A stretch of 64,000 nt of DNA from Salinarchaeum laminariae (GTDB taxonomy: Archaea; Halobacteriota; Halobacteria; Halobacteriales; Salinarchaeaceae), in assembly GCF_023204835.1 (NCBI RefSeq), contig NZ_CP096270.1:2682907-2746906 (forward strand), written 5' to 3'. Position numbers and translations under genes: made by a program. This document shows, piece by piece, positions 17,036-26,180 of the stretch. Positions within the stretch are counted from its first letter, which is position 1, and each line of letters opens with the position of its first letter. Below the pieces are notes generated by a model, which saw only the letters and a program-made list of their open reading frames with translations, made no database searches and had not been told where the DNA came from.

Positions 17036-19915
17036 CTACGCTTCGACGATGACCGTCGCACCGTCGGCTTCGAGCAGCTCGCCCTCGCCGTCGTAGGTTT
17101 GCTCGCGAACCAGTTCGTAGTGATCCGGATCTAGCGTCTCACCAGCGATCGCGAGCCCGTCGTCGGTCTCCTCGTACTCGCCGGCGTCGATCGCCGCGTC
17201 GAACTCGCCGATCTGTTCGCCGAACTCGGGGCCGAGCGTGGCGTAGTCGAGGTTCACGCCGACGATCTCGGTCGTGGTCGGCGCCTCCCCGTCCTTCGAC
17301 GTGACCGAACCGACGTGCATGACGTCACCGATGGCGCCCTCGAAGCCCGCGACGTCGCCGTAGATGGTGGCCGCCGAGAGGTCGGCGTTGAGGGGCAGTC
17401 CGGAGTCCGTCTTGTATCCGCGCAGCGCGGAGATGACCGAGAGCGCAGTTTCGCCAGCGTCGAGGTCGGCGGTCTGGCCCGTCGGCGACGGCCAGTCGGT
17501 CGTGTGGAGACTGTCCGTCGCGGTGGTCTGCCCGTAGCTCGCCTGCCAGATCTCCTCGGTCACGTGTGGGAGGATCGGCGCGAAGAGGAGGCAGAAGTTC
17601 CGGTGGGCCGTTCGGAGCGCGTACGCCGCCGAGCTCGCAGCCGGGTTCGCGGTGCCGTCGGACAGCGCGCCACGTTCGACGTCGTCGAGGCGCTGTTTCG
17701 CGATCTCGAGGTAGTCGTCACAGAACGTCTCCCAGAAGAAGGTGCGCAGCTCCGTGCGCGCCTTCGCGTACTCGTGATCCGCGAACTTCTCGGTGACCGA
17801 TTCGAGCACGGCGTCCTGCCGGGCGAGGAGCCACTCGTCGATCGGTTCGAGGTCGGGCTGCTCGGCCGCGGACCCCGAATCGGTGCCGTCACTGCCCGGT
17901 GGCGCGGAATCGATCGGCGCCAGCTGGTCGACGAGTTTCGAGGCGTTCCAGAGCTTCCGGAGCAGCCGTTCGCCGGCCTCGAGGTCGCCCTCCTTGAACG
18001 GGAAATCGTCGCCGACGGCGGTTCCGGCCGCCCAGAAGCGCGCGGCGTCGACTGGGAACTCGTCCATGACCTCCTCGGGCGTGACGACGTTGCCTTTGGA
18101 CTTGGACATCTTCTCGCGGTTCTCGTCGAGAACGTGGCCGTTGATGAGGACGCTCTCGAAGGGAACCTCTCCGGTGTGTTCGTAGCATTTGACCACGGTG
18201 TGGAACAGCCAGAAAGAGATGATGTCGTGGCCCTGCGGGCGGACGTCGAAGGGGTAGAGTTCGGGGTTGTCGAGGGTGAACGCGCCCTGGTCGAGCGTCG
18301 CCGGGCCGATGCCAGTCTCGGGGTCGGCCGCGGCGTCCCAGTCCCAGCCGGCGTTGATCAGCGGCGTGAGCGAGGAGGTCGCCCAGGTGTCGAAGACGTC
18401 CTCTTCGGCCTCGAAGTCCTCGTGGCCACAGGCCGGACAGGCGTCGACGGGCGGCTCGTCCTCGATGGGTTCGACGGGGAGATCCTCCCGATCGGCGACG
18501 ATCGGCTCGTCGCAGTCCGCACAGTACCAGACCGGGAACGGGATGCCCGAATCGCGCTGGCGAGAGATCAGCCAGTCCCACTCCAGGCCCTCGATCCAGT
18601 GCTCGTACCGGGTGAACATCTTCTCGGGATACCAGTCCATCTCGCGTCCGGCAGCGAGATACTCCTCTTTCCGGTCGAGAATTTCGACGTACCACTGCTT
18701 GGAGACCCGATACTCGACGGGAACCTCACAGCGCTCGTGGACCTGCACGGCGTGCGTGATCGGATCGTGATCGAGCAGGATGCCGGCGTCGTCGAGGGCC
18801 TCGATGATCTGCTCGCGAGCCGCTTCCGTCGACTGCCCCTCGTACTCTCCTGCGATGTCGGTCATCGTACCGGAGGCGTCGATGGCGACCCGGAGATCGA
18901 GGTCGTGGGCCTGGTACCACTCGATGTCGGTCTGGTCCCCGAACGTACAGCACATGACCAGCCCGGTTCCAGTATCGAGGTCGACCCGGTCGTCCTCGTA
19001 GATCGGGACCTCGTGATCGAACAACGGGACCTTCGCAGTACCGCCGACGAGGTGGGCGTTGGCGTCGTCGTCAGGGTGGACGAACATCGCGACGCAGGCC
19101 GGCAGGAGTTCGGGCCGCGTCGTCGAGATGACGAGGTCGTCGCCGGGCTCGGTCGGCGGCGCGTAGGGGCGCTCCTCGGTTGCCGAAGCGACCGCCTCGG
19201 CGTCTGGCTCGCTGCCCGCCTCCACCAGTTCGAAAGCGACGTCGTTGAACGCGGAGTCGCGATCGGCGTCCTCCATCTCGACCTGGGAGATCGCGGTCTC
19301 GCAGTCCGGACACCAGATCGCCGGCGCCTTCTTGCGGTACTCCCGCCCCTGCTCGTAGAGATCGAGGAAGGAGAGCTGGGAGATCCGCTGGACGCGCGGC
19401 TCGATCGTCTTGTAGGTCCGATCCCAGTCGATCGACATCCCGAGGCCCTGCATCTTCTCGGTGAACTCCGCTTCGTACTCCTGGCAGACCTCGCGGCACT
19501 TCTCCTGGAACTCGCGGCGGGAGTAGTCCTGGTGGCGAATGTCGAGCTCGCGTTCGGTCAGGCGCTCGGAGGCGATCCCGTTGTCGTCGTAGCCAAAGGG
19601 GAAGAACGTGTCCTCGCGGGACATCCGATGGAATCGGGCGGCGAAGTCCTGGAGCGTGCTGCCGTAGAGGTGGCCCATGTGGAGGCTTCCGGAGACGGTC
19701 GGCGGCGGCGTGTCGATCGAGTAGGCCGTGTCGGGATTCTCGATCTCGTCGTCGTAGCTGTAGACGCCCGCCTCGAGCCAGTACTCCTGCCACCGCTGCT
19801 CGGCCTCGCGCGGATCGTACTCGCCCTCGAGCGTCGGCTGGGGCGCTGTCGGTTCGGCGTCGTCGCCGGTCGGTTCGGCTGGGTCGTCTGTGTCCGTCTG
19901 CGTGGCGTCTGGCAT
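17036..19915 (-). CDS. valS: Valyl-tRNA synthetase
   Basis: 959 residues, the class Ia archaeal ValRS size. The HIGH motif appears as HMGH at 79-82 (SGSLHMGHLYG) and KMSKS at 602-606. An editing (CP1) domain lies between, and two CxxC pairs (WCPDCE, then CPACGH with CADCDE) form zinc knuckles. The anticodon-binding alpha-helical domain follows. A 30-residue acidic leader (TDTDDPAEPTGDDAEPT) precedes the catalytic core, a common haloarchaeal addition. It charges tRNA-Val and hydrolyses mischarged Thr. It stands alone, not in an operon. Confidence 0.97.
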   Translation of the reverse strand: MPDATQTDTDDPAEPTGDDAEPTAPQPTLEGEYDPREAEQRWQEYWLEAGVYSYDDEIENPDTAYSIDTPPPTVSGSLHMGHLYGSTLQDFAARFHRMSREDTFFPFGYDDNGIASERLTERELDIRHQDYSRREFQEKCREVCQEYEAEFTEKMQGLGMSIDWDRTYKTIEPRVQRISQLSFLDLYEQGREYRKKAPAIWCPDCETAISQVEMEDADRDSAFNDVAFELVEAGSEPDAEAVASATEERPYAPPTEPGDDLVISTTRPELLPACVAMFVHPDDDANAHLVGGTAKVPLFDHEVPIYEDDRVDLDTGTGLVMCCTFGDQTDIEWYQAHDLDLRVAIDASGTMTDIAGEYEGQSTEAAREQIIEALDDAGILLDHDPITHAVQVHERCEVPVEYRVSKQWYVEILDRKEEYLAAGREMDWYPEKMFTRYEHWIEGLEWDWLISRQRDSGIPFPVWYCADCDEPIVADREDLPVEPIEDEPPVDACPACGHEDFEAEEDVFDTWATSSLTPLINAGWDWDAAADPETGIGPATLDQGAFTLDNPELYPFDVRPQGHDIISFWLFHTVVKCYEHTGEVPFESVLINGHVLDENREKMSKSKGNVVTPEEVMDEFPVDAARFWAAGTAVGDDFPFKEGDLEAGERLLRKLWNASKLVDQLAPIDSAPPGSDGTDSGSAAEQPDLEPIDEWLLARQDAVLESVTEKFADHEYAKARTELRTFFWETFCDDYLEIAKQRLDDVERGALSDGTANPAASSAAYALRTAHRNFCLLFAPILPHVTEEIWQASYGQTTATDSLHTTDWPSPTGQTADLDAGETALSVISALRGYKTDSGLPLNADLSAATIYGDVAGFEGAIGDVMHVGSVTSKDGEAPTTTEIVGVNLDYATLGPEFGEQIGEFDAAIDAGEYEETDDGLAIAGETLDPDHYELVREQTYDGEGELLEADGATVIVEA

Positions 19916-20207
19916 TGCTGAGATGGGGTCTGTGGTCGTGCCGGGAGATTCGAGCCGTCGTCGCGAGCGTGGCGGACGACGGCTCCGTCCGCGGGTCGCG
20001 GGCTGTGGCGGTCGATGCGAGAACTGGAGATGGTGAGTGTGGGGCTAGAAGGCCCCTACTACGACCGCCGGTACCGCACACCCGAATTGCATCAGTTACG
20101 ACTGCCCGCGTCCGGCACTTACCTCTTTCGTCGTTGGCGCGCTGCGTTCCCGTCACATCAGTCACTTTGAGCTGTACGCTGTCACTGAGGAACGTCCTCG
20201 ACCGCAG

Positions 20208-20702
20208 CTACTCGGCGTCTCCCGCTGTTCGGCCTGTCGTACGTCCCTCGCGACGACCGTCGACGAACGCACGAACACACCGATACGCTACGTAGACGAA
20301 CGTGAGCGCAACTCCACCGAACCCGACGGCTCCCGCGGGGCTGGCACTCCCGCCGACCTCGGCGGCGATCTCACTGAAGACAGTGACGCCTGCGTACCAG
20401 AGAAATGCGACGGCAGGAACGAGCAGGACGGTGTGGCGGCCGATCGTGCGTGCGATCGAGCCACGATGCAGCGATGCGAATCCGTGGAGCCGAACGCGCG
20501 TGAGTTCCGTCGCGACGGTCAGTCCGACGGCGATCGACAAGACGCCCACTGCGAGCAGCAGTACCGGTGGCCGAGGGACCGACGCTCGCGAGAGAACAGC
20601 GTTGGCCGACCTGCCGACGACGGCCATCGTCGGGACTCCGACGAGGACGAGCGAGCCGACCCACACCGCAGCGGTCGTGGCGTACTGCTCGCGATCAGTC
20701 AT
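20208..20702 (-). CDS. Four-helix membrane protein of unknown function
   Basis: 164 residues. Hydrophobic helices near 12-30, 45-63, 90-112 and 122-143 are separated by basic loops (RVRLHGFASLHRGSIARTIGRH), and the C-terminal tail is Arg/Glu-rich (DGRREGRTTGRTAGDAE). No motif is recognised. It is divergent from the MMPL transporter gene with 220 bases between them, so shared control is possible but unproven. Confidence 0.65.
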   Translation of the reverse strand: MTDREQYATTAAVWVGSLVLVGVPTMAVVGRSANAVLSRASVPRPPVLLLAVGVLSIAVGLTVATELTRVRLHGFASLHRGSIARTIGRHTVLLVPAVAFLWYAGVTVFSEIAAEVGGSASPAGAVGFGGVALTFVYVAYRCVRAFVDGRREGRTTGRTAGDAE

Positions 20703-20907
20703 ATTTTTGCTTCTACCTGTTACTGCATCAATCTTTCCTGCTGGGTACTGCGTCGAGCACTCCGTGCAGACTGCTCGGTTGGTGACGTCAGTGCATCGGG
20801 CAATCTGCGTCAGAAGCTATACTGCGCTGTACCCACAACGTAGCCGTATGATTGTGATCACGTCGCAGGTAGCGAACGTTCAGGTAGAGGCACCAGCGTA
20901 CCAGTCA

Positions 20908-20913
20908 GGAGGT
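20908..20913 (+). promoter_or_regulatory. Strong Shine-Dalgarno that fixes the MMPL start
   Basis: AGGAGGTCA lies 9 bases before the GTG at 20923 and is complementary to the 3' end of haloarchaeal 16S rRNA. Leadered translation is unusual in this window and supports the GTG start. Confidence 0.7.
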
Positions 20914-20922
20914 CACTGATCC

Positions 20923-23511
20923 GTGGGCCGCGACCTCGCCGATCGGTACGCCGACGCACTCGTCGATCACAGCAGGGTCGCCATTGCCGTCCTGTTGCTC
21001 CTGACCGCGATCGTCGGCGCCGGAGCGGTCGTCGGTGAATCAGAGGAGGGCGGCATCGGTGAGTTCCAGACGGACTCGCCCGAGCGCGCCGCACTCGACG
21101 AGATCGAGGCGACGTATCCCACTGACGACACCGTCGTCGCCCAGGTCGTCGTCCGTGATCGGGACGGGACCGTGCTGACCAGAGCGTCGCTACTTGAGGG
21201 GCTCCGCCTCCAGCAGGAGCTCCGATCCGACGAGAGCGTCGCGAGCACACTCAGAGACGGTAACGCCATTACCGGTCTCGAAAACGTCGTGGGGACGGCG
21301 GCGTACTACGAGGACAATCCTGACGCGCGTGGAAATGGCGACGGGACTGGAGTGAGCCTGAGCGAGCAGATTGCTACGCTGGAATCTCGCTCCGATGCCG
21401 AGGTGCAGGAGCTGCTCCAGCGCGTCCTCGACCCCGATCGCGAGGTGGGCCCCGATCCCTACCAGTTCCTGCCCGCGAGCTACGAACCAGGAACCTCTGA
21501 GGCCGAGAGCCGGATCACGTTCGTCTTCCAGGCCGACGAGACCGGTTCCGACGCCGAACCGACCGCTGCCTACGAGGCCCAGGTGACGATCGACGAGTAC
21601 GTCCAGACGCGCTTCGACGACGCGTTCGTCTTCGGACAGGGGATCACCGACGACGCCTCCAGCCGCGCCGTCGGTGACAGCTTTCTCATCATCACGCCGG
21701 TCGCACTGATCCTCGTTCTCGGCGTGCTCGGCGTCGCCTACCGCGACGTGCTCGACGTCCTCTTCGGCATCTTCGGGATCGCGCTCGTGATGGTGTGGCT
21801 CACCGGCGTACAGGGCTGGCTCGAGATCCCCTCGAGTCAGCTGCTGATCGCCGTCCCCTTCCTCCTCATCGGGCTCAGCATCGACTACTCACTCCACGTC
21901 GTGATGAGATACCGAGAGGCCCGCGAAGGCGATCTCGACGCGGACGACGACGCAGATAGCGGCAGACGAGATCCCGATACAGCGATGCGGATCGGCCTCG
22001 CCGGCGTGGCCGTCGCACTGGCCGCGGCGACGTTCTCGACCGGCATCGGGTTCTTCTCGAACTACGTGAGTCCACTCGTCGCGATCCAGGAGTTCGCGAT
22101 CCTGAGCGCAGCAGGCATCGTGGCGACCTTCGTCGTGTTCACCGCGCTCGTCCCGGCAGTCAAACTGGAGGTCGAGCAGTTCCTCGATCGACGCGGGTAC
22201 GAGCGGCACAATCCGGCCGTTGGCGTGAACGCCGGCCCGATCAACGGAGCGCTCTCGGCTGCCGGCACGCTCGCGAGACGCGCGCCGATCGCCGTCGTGA
22301 TCGTTGCAGTACTGCTGGCGAGCGCTGGCGCATACGGGGCGACGGAAATCGACACCGAGTTCGACCGCACCGACTTCCTGCCGGAGGACGCTCCAGAGTG
22401 GTCGAAATCGCTCCCGGAACCACTCGCTCCCGGCGACTACGACATCCGGGAGAACGTTGCGTATCTCGGGGAGAACTTCCGCCAGCGTGGCGAAGGAACG
22501 GAATCACAGGTGCTGATACGCGAGGGCGTAACCGATCCCGCGACACTCACTGCCATCGACGCAGCCACGCAGGACGCCGACGGCTCAGACGCGATCGTCG
22601 ACCGCGCTGACGGGACGGTCGCAGCGGAGACGCCCGTGACGGTGCTCCGGTCCGTCGCTGCGGAAAACGAGACGCTCGCCGCCGCGATCGCGGATCGCGA
22701 TACCGACGGCGACGGACTGCCGAACAGCGAGGTCGCGGCAGTCTACGACGTGCTCTTCGACGTGGCACCGGAGCGGGCGGCGGCAGTACTCTACCAGACC
22801 GACGACGGAGCCTACGGATCCGCCAGGCTGACGGTCGGTATCCGCTCTGACGTGTCCGCACAGACGGTGGCGAGCGATCTCGAGACGTTCTCCGGCGAGA
22901 TCGAGTCAAACGCGCCAGTGACGGCAGTCGCAACCGGCGGCCCCGTCATCACCGCGGTGTTGCAGGACGCGCTGCTGGAGACGCTGATTCAGGCGCTCGC
23001 GATCACGATCCTCGTGATCGGCGTGTTCCTGCTCGGGCTGCAGTGGTACCGCTACGGCGCGCCGGATCTGGCCGTCGTGATTCTCGCGCCGGTCGTGATC
23101 GCACTCGCGTGGCTGCTCGGCACGATGGCTGCCCTCGGATTGCCGTTCAACAGCGAGACTGCGGTCGTGACGAGTCTCGCGATCGGACTCGGCGTCGACT
23201 ACAGCATCCACTTCACGGAGCGGTTCGTCGACGAACGCCAGCGCCTCGACGATGCGCGGGCGGCGCTGACGGCGACGGTCACTGGCACCGGTGGCGCACT
23301 GCTGGGCAGCGCCGCGACCACGGCGAGCGGGTTCGGCGTCCTCGCGCTCGCGCTCTCACCGCCGCTCCAGCGGTTCGGGATCGTGACAGGACTGAGCATC
23401 TTCTTCGCCTTCCTGGCGTGTCTCACCGTCCTCCCGAGCCTGCTGGTGCTTCGCGAACGCGTCATCGCCTGGCGTGCGGATCGAACGGCCGTCGATCCCA
23501 GCAGCGCCTGA
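20923..23511 (+). CDS. RND/MMPL family transporter
   Basis: 862 residues with GTG start and a clear ribosome-binding site. There are two repeats of one helix, a large extracellular loop and a five-helix bundle. The RND motif in transmembrane helix 4 appears twice, as GLSIDYSLHVVMRYRE (near 328) and GLGVDYSIHFTERFVDE (near 760). No periplasmic partner is expected in archaea. MMPL proteins export lipids or hydrophobic molecules; the substrate here is unknown. A Ca-binding-like DRDTDGDGLPNSE stretch lies in the second outer domain. It is convergent with the CARF regulator. Confidence 0.9.
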   Translation: MGRDLADRYADALVDHSRVAIAVLLLLTAIVGAGAVVGESEEGGIGEFQTDSPERAALDEIEATYPTDDTVVAQVVVRDRDGTVLTRASLLEGLRLQQELRSDESVASTLRDGNAITGLENVVGTAAYYEDNPDARGNGDGTGVSLSEQIATLESRSDAEVQELLQRVLDPDREVGPDPYQFLPASYEPGTSEAESRITFVFQADETGSDAEPTAAYEAQVTIDEYVQTRFDDAFVFGQGITDDASSRAVGDSFLIITPVALILVLGVLGVAYRDVLDVLFGIFGIALVMVWLTGVQGWLEIPSSQLLIAVPFLLIGLSIDYSLHVVMRYREAREGDLDADDDADSGRRDPDTAMRIGLAGVAVALAAATFSTGIGFFSNYVSPLVAIQEFAILSAAGIVATFVVFTALVPAVKLEVEQFLDRRGYERHNPAVGVNAGPINGALSAAGTLARRAPIAVVIVAVLLASAGAYGATEIDTEFDRTDFLPEDAPEWSKSLPEPLAPGDYDIRENVAYLGENFRQRGEGTESQVLIREGVTDPATLTAIDAATQDADGSDAIVDRADGTVAAETPVTVLRSVAAENETLAAAIADRDTDGDGLPNSEVAAVYDVLFDVAPERAAAVLYQTDDGAYGSARLTVGIRSDVSAQTVASDLETFSGEIESNAPVTAVATGGPVITAVLQDALLETLIQALAITILVIGVFLLGLQWYRYGAPDLAVVILAPVVIALAWLLGTMAALGLPFNSETAVVTSLAIGLGVDYSIHFTERFVDERQRLDDARAALTATVTGTGGALLGSAATTASGFGVLALALSPPLQRFGIVTGLSIFFAFLACLTVLPSLLVLRERVIAWRADRTAVDPSSA

Positions 23512-23541
23512 CCGTTCCGGCCCCGCCTGCGTCTCACTTCC

Positions 23542-23593
23542 AGAGAGAAATAGAGATAGAGCGAAAGAGAGAGAAAGAAAGAGAAAGAGAGCG
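23542..23593 (-). terminator. 52-base purine/pyrimidine tract between convergent genes
   Basis: An almost pure A/G run on the plus strand, hence CTCTTTCTCTTTC-type pyrimidine sequence on the transcript of the CARF regulator that ends at 23614. It lies in the 100-base convergent gap after the MMPL gene. A T-rich non-template strand is how archaeal RNA polymerase terminates, so a minus-strand terminator is the simplest reading. Confidence 0.45.
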
Positions 23594-23613
23594 ACGAACC
23601 GGCTCGAGTCCGG

Positions 23614-24561
23614 TTACTCCTTTTCGACCTCGGCCGGCGGCGAGTCGGAGTGTGCGCGGACCCACAGCTCGCCGATCCGGGAGAGCCGCGTCCGGTGGGA
23701 TTTCCCGTGGTGTTCCTGCTCGATGTACCCCTTGCCGCCGGGGCCGAGACGATCGACGTTGTAGATGACCTTCGAGCGGAAGCTGTCGGTGTACTCCTCG
23801 TCGAGCTCGTCGGCGAGCGCTTTCGCGAGCTCCGAGACCGAGTCGAACTCGCCGGCCTCGCCGAGCTTGTAGAGGATGACCTCCTCGAAGGGTTTGACGT
23901 TGGAGAAGGAGGCGACCGGCAGCTCGACGATGTGGCTGCCGTCGATTTCCTTGGCGCCGATGGTCGTCCCACGCTCGTCGAACTCCGCGAGGAGATCGGT
24001 GGTGGATTCGAGATGCTCGGTGATCCGTTCTTCCGCGACCGAAGCGTCGGCAGCGTCGGATTCGGCCGCGTCGTCGATGGACTCTCGCAGGTCCTCCAGC
24101 AGGGTTCGCTGCTCGCGGAGCTCCTCGGCCAGCTCGGTCTCGAGGTACTTCTCGGGCGCCGTGTAGTAGGTGTGAATCTTCTCGCGGTCGGCCTCCCGCT
24201 CGACCATGATCGAGTGGGCGGCGGTCGCGAAGGCGAAGGAGACCGGGCGGGGCATCGCGGAGACGTTGACCCAGACCTCGTTGCCGCGATCGAGCTCGTC
24301 GTTGATCAGCTCGTAGGCCTGCTCGAACGCCGCATCGTAATCGTACACGTCCGCGAGGACCACCCGTTCGGTGGTCGCACCAAGCAGATTCCGGAAGTCC
24401 TGTTCGAGTTTCGTCGAGAGCCGCTGGGAGTACTCGACGTTCGCCTCGCTTCCCACCGCGCCCTCCAGCAGGATCGCTCGGTCCACGTCGAGCTGGTCGC
24501 GGACGAGCGGCGCGATCAGCCGGTCGTAGTCGAAGCCGACCGGAACGACGTGCGTCTGCAT
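23614..24561 (-). CDS. HFX_2341 family (DUF6293) transcriptional regulator, CARF-like plus winged helix
   Basis: 315 residues from the ATG at 24559-24561 (MQTHVVPVGFDYDRLIAPLV). The N-terminal half is a Rossmann-like CARF-type domain of the DUF6293 family, with the NVSAMPRPVSFAFATAAH turn typical of ligand pockets. A coiled linker (about 175-215) follows, then a winged helix with FEEVILYKLGEAGEFDSVSE and a YIEQEHHGKSHRTRLSRIG wing. CARF domains in CRISPR systems sense cyclic oligoadenylates, but no CRISPR or cas gene is present. Targets are unknown; neighbours are an MMPL exporter and a peroxiredoxin. Confidence 0.8.
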   Translation of the reverse strand: MQTHVVPVGFDYDRLIAPLVRDQLDVDRAILLEGAVGSEANVEYSQRLSTKLEQDFRNLLGATTERVVLADVYDYDAAFEQAYELINDELDRGNEVWVNVSAMPRPVSFAFATAAHSIMVEREADREKIHTYYTAPEKYLETELAEELREQRTLLEDLRESIDDAAESDAADASVAEERITEHLESTTDLLAEFDERGTTIGAKEIDGSHIVELPVASFSNVKPFEEVILYKLGEAGEFDSVSELAKALADELDEEYTDSFRSKVIYNVDRLGPGGKGYIEQEHHGKSHRTRLSRIGELWVRAHSDSPPAEVEKE

Positions 24562-24750
24562 TTCTCGTCTCGACGGACGAGCAGGCCCCCTATCAGAGCA
24601 TCGGTCGCCGGGAGGCTGGCGTCGGGGCGGTAGTGGAGATTGGGGGAGATAGGGAGATGGGGACGATAGAATGGAAGCTCCAGACCGATTCACAGTTCGA
24701 CGGTTCGGCTGCCGCAATCACTTTCCGATTCGACCATCAATGAACGCGTC

Positions 24751-25635
24751 ATGCTCGAACCGGGCGCGCCCGCACCGACGTTCTCTCACCCAGGCGCACA
24801 CGGCGGAGCAATCGACGAGTTCGGAATGTCCGAGGACCTCGATCGGGTCCACGTCCTCGTGTTCTATCCGATGGATTTCAGCCCGGCTTGCACGACCGAA
24901 ATGTGCTCGTTGCGGGACGTCGAGCTATTCGGACTCGAAGCCGACGTCGAGCTGCTCGGAATCTCCGTCGACAGCGCCTATAGCCACCGCGCGTTCGCCG
25001 AAGAGAACGGGCTGGGCTTCCCCCTCCTATCGGATCGACTCGGCGAGACCGCCGAGGCCTACGGTGTCCTCGCCGACGAGATCGAGGGACATCCGGACGT
25101 GGCCCAGCGCTCAATCTTCGTCGTCGACCTCCACCGGACGATCCAGTACGCGTGGGTGGCGGACACGCCCGACGACCAGCCCGACCTGGAGGAGGTCACC
25201 GCAGCGATCGAGGCGATTCAGGACGATCGATCCGCGATGGACCGTTACAGCAAGGCGCACGAGCAGTTCCAGTACGGCCGTTCAGAGCTCGACGCCGCCC
25301 GGAACGCCTACGACGAGAAACACTGGGGGCTGGCGCGCGAGACGTTCCAGGAGGCACGATACTATCTCGACGACGCAGCCGACGGGTTCGCGTCGGCGCG
25401 ACGGTTCGCCGAATCGGAGGGGATCGAAGCCGCGGCGGCGACGGCCGCGGAGAAGGCCCGACGGCTCCGCCAGGCGACGGAGTGGTTCGCGACTGCAGCC
25501 AAGGAGTACGGCGACGGCGACAGCGACGTGGCCGACGAGTACGAACAGGACGCAATCGCTGCGATCGAGGACGTCGGCGAGCTGCCGTCGCTGAAGGAGG
25601 CGGACCGAGACGAACGACTCGCCGACGCGGAGTGA
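24751..25635 (+). CDS. Peroxiredoxin (BCP/PrxQ type) with C-terminal helical extension
   Basis: 294 residues. Residues 1-152 are a peroxiredoxin: FYPMDFSPACTTEMC carries the peroxidatic C47 and a second Cys at C52, the atypical 2-Cys PrxQ spacing. It reduces peroxides with thiol donors. Residues 160-294 are extra: a run of amphipathic helices rich in Ala/Arg/Glu/Tyr (HEQFQYGRSELDAARNAYDE), resembling a TPR/HEPN-like helical bundle. That doubles the usual length of about 150. The extension may bind a partner or membrane; this is inference. Confidence 0.85.
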   Translation: MLEPGAPAPTFSHPGAHGGAIDEFGMSEDLDRVHVLVFYPMDFSPACTTEMCSLRDVELFGLEADVELLGISVDSAYSHRAFAEENGLGFPLLSDRLGETAEAYGVLADEIEGHPDVAQRSIFVVDLHRTIQYAWVADTPDDQPDLEEVTAAIEAIQDDRSAMDRYSKAHEQFQYGRSELDAARNAYDEKHWGLARETFQEARYYLDDAADGFASARRFAESEGIEAAAATAAEKARRLRQATEWFATAAKEYGDGDSDVADEYEQDAIAAIEDVGELPSLKEADRDERLADAE

Positions 25636-25825
25636 GGCCAGCGCGTCGGGAGCTGGCTGGAGGTGAACGCAAGAGTCGATTGCTGGGGCGTGATTGGTTC
25701 GGTTCGAGTACAGACGTTCGACGACTGGGGTTCGGTATCCGAAACGCGGTGTCAGGACCACCAGTCCAGGACCGCGATGTCAGGACCGCGACCGTTAACA
25801 GCAGGAAGGACCGACACGAAGGAAC

Positions 25826-26152
25826 ATGGATCCCGCTACGCTCGCTCGGACGTACTACGAAGCGATCGACGAGGACGAGTACGATCGGCTGCGCGAACTG
25901 CTGACGGCAGGGTTCACGCAGGAGCGATCCGACCGCACGTTCGAGAGTCGCGAGGCGTTCGTCTCCTTCATGCAACACGATCGGCCCGATCGGGACACGA
26001 CGCACGAAATCGAACACGTGACTGCAACGCCCGATCGCGTCGTCGTGGAGGGAACGCTCCGCCGCTCGAACGGCGACGTCTGGTTCCGGTTCGCCGACGC
26101 GTTCGAGATCGAAGACGGCCAGCTCGCGTCGTTGCGGACGTACTCGATCTGA
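25826..26152 (+). CDS. NTF2-like / SnoaL-fold nuclear-transport-factor-2 family protein
   Basis: 108 residues starting MDPATLARTYYEAIDEDEYD, followed by LRELLTAGFTQERSDRTFES and a C-terminal DVWFRFADAFEIEDGQLASL, the helix-then-sheet pattern of NTF2-like proteins. Such small cone-fold proteins bind or isomerise hydrophobic ligands, or only stabilise partners; no catalytic residue can be assigned. It lies 190 bases after the peroxiredoxin gene on the same strand and is convergent with serS. Confidence 0.8.
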   Translation: MDPATLARTYYEAIDEDEYDRLRELLTAGFTQERSDRTFESREAFVSFMQHDRPDRDTTHEIEHVTATPDRVVVEGTLRRSNGDVWFRFADAFEIEDGQLASLRTYSI

Positions 26153-26180
26153 GCTGCAAGCAGCGCCGGCCGAGTGCGAT

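Noticed and set aside
16768-17061. Frames of about 97 codons in the valS-nadK gap
   Set aside because: They overlap the purine tract, have Ser/Arg composition of noncoding frames and no start context.
17315-19921. An 868-codon open frame antisense to valS
   Set aside because: It mirrors the valS frame in high-GC DNA; its protein is Arg/Val/Asp-rich without any fold motif, while valS is unmistakable.
20041-20056. GGGGC/GCCCC hairpin upstream of valS
   Set aside because: A short GC stem with a six-base loop is expected by chance in this DNA; no T-run or conserved riboswitch feature follows.
23614-24717. A longer N-terminus for the CARF regulator, starting at 24717
   Set aside because: The added 52 residues are Pro/Arg/Ser-rich noncoding sequence; the family begins at MQTHVVPVG.
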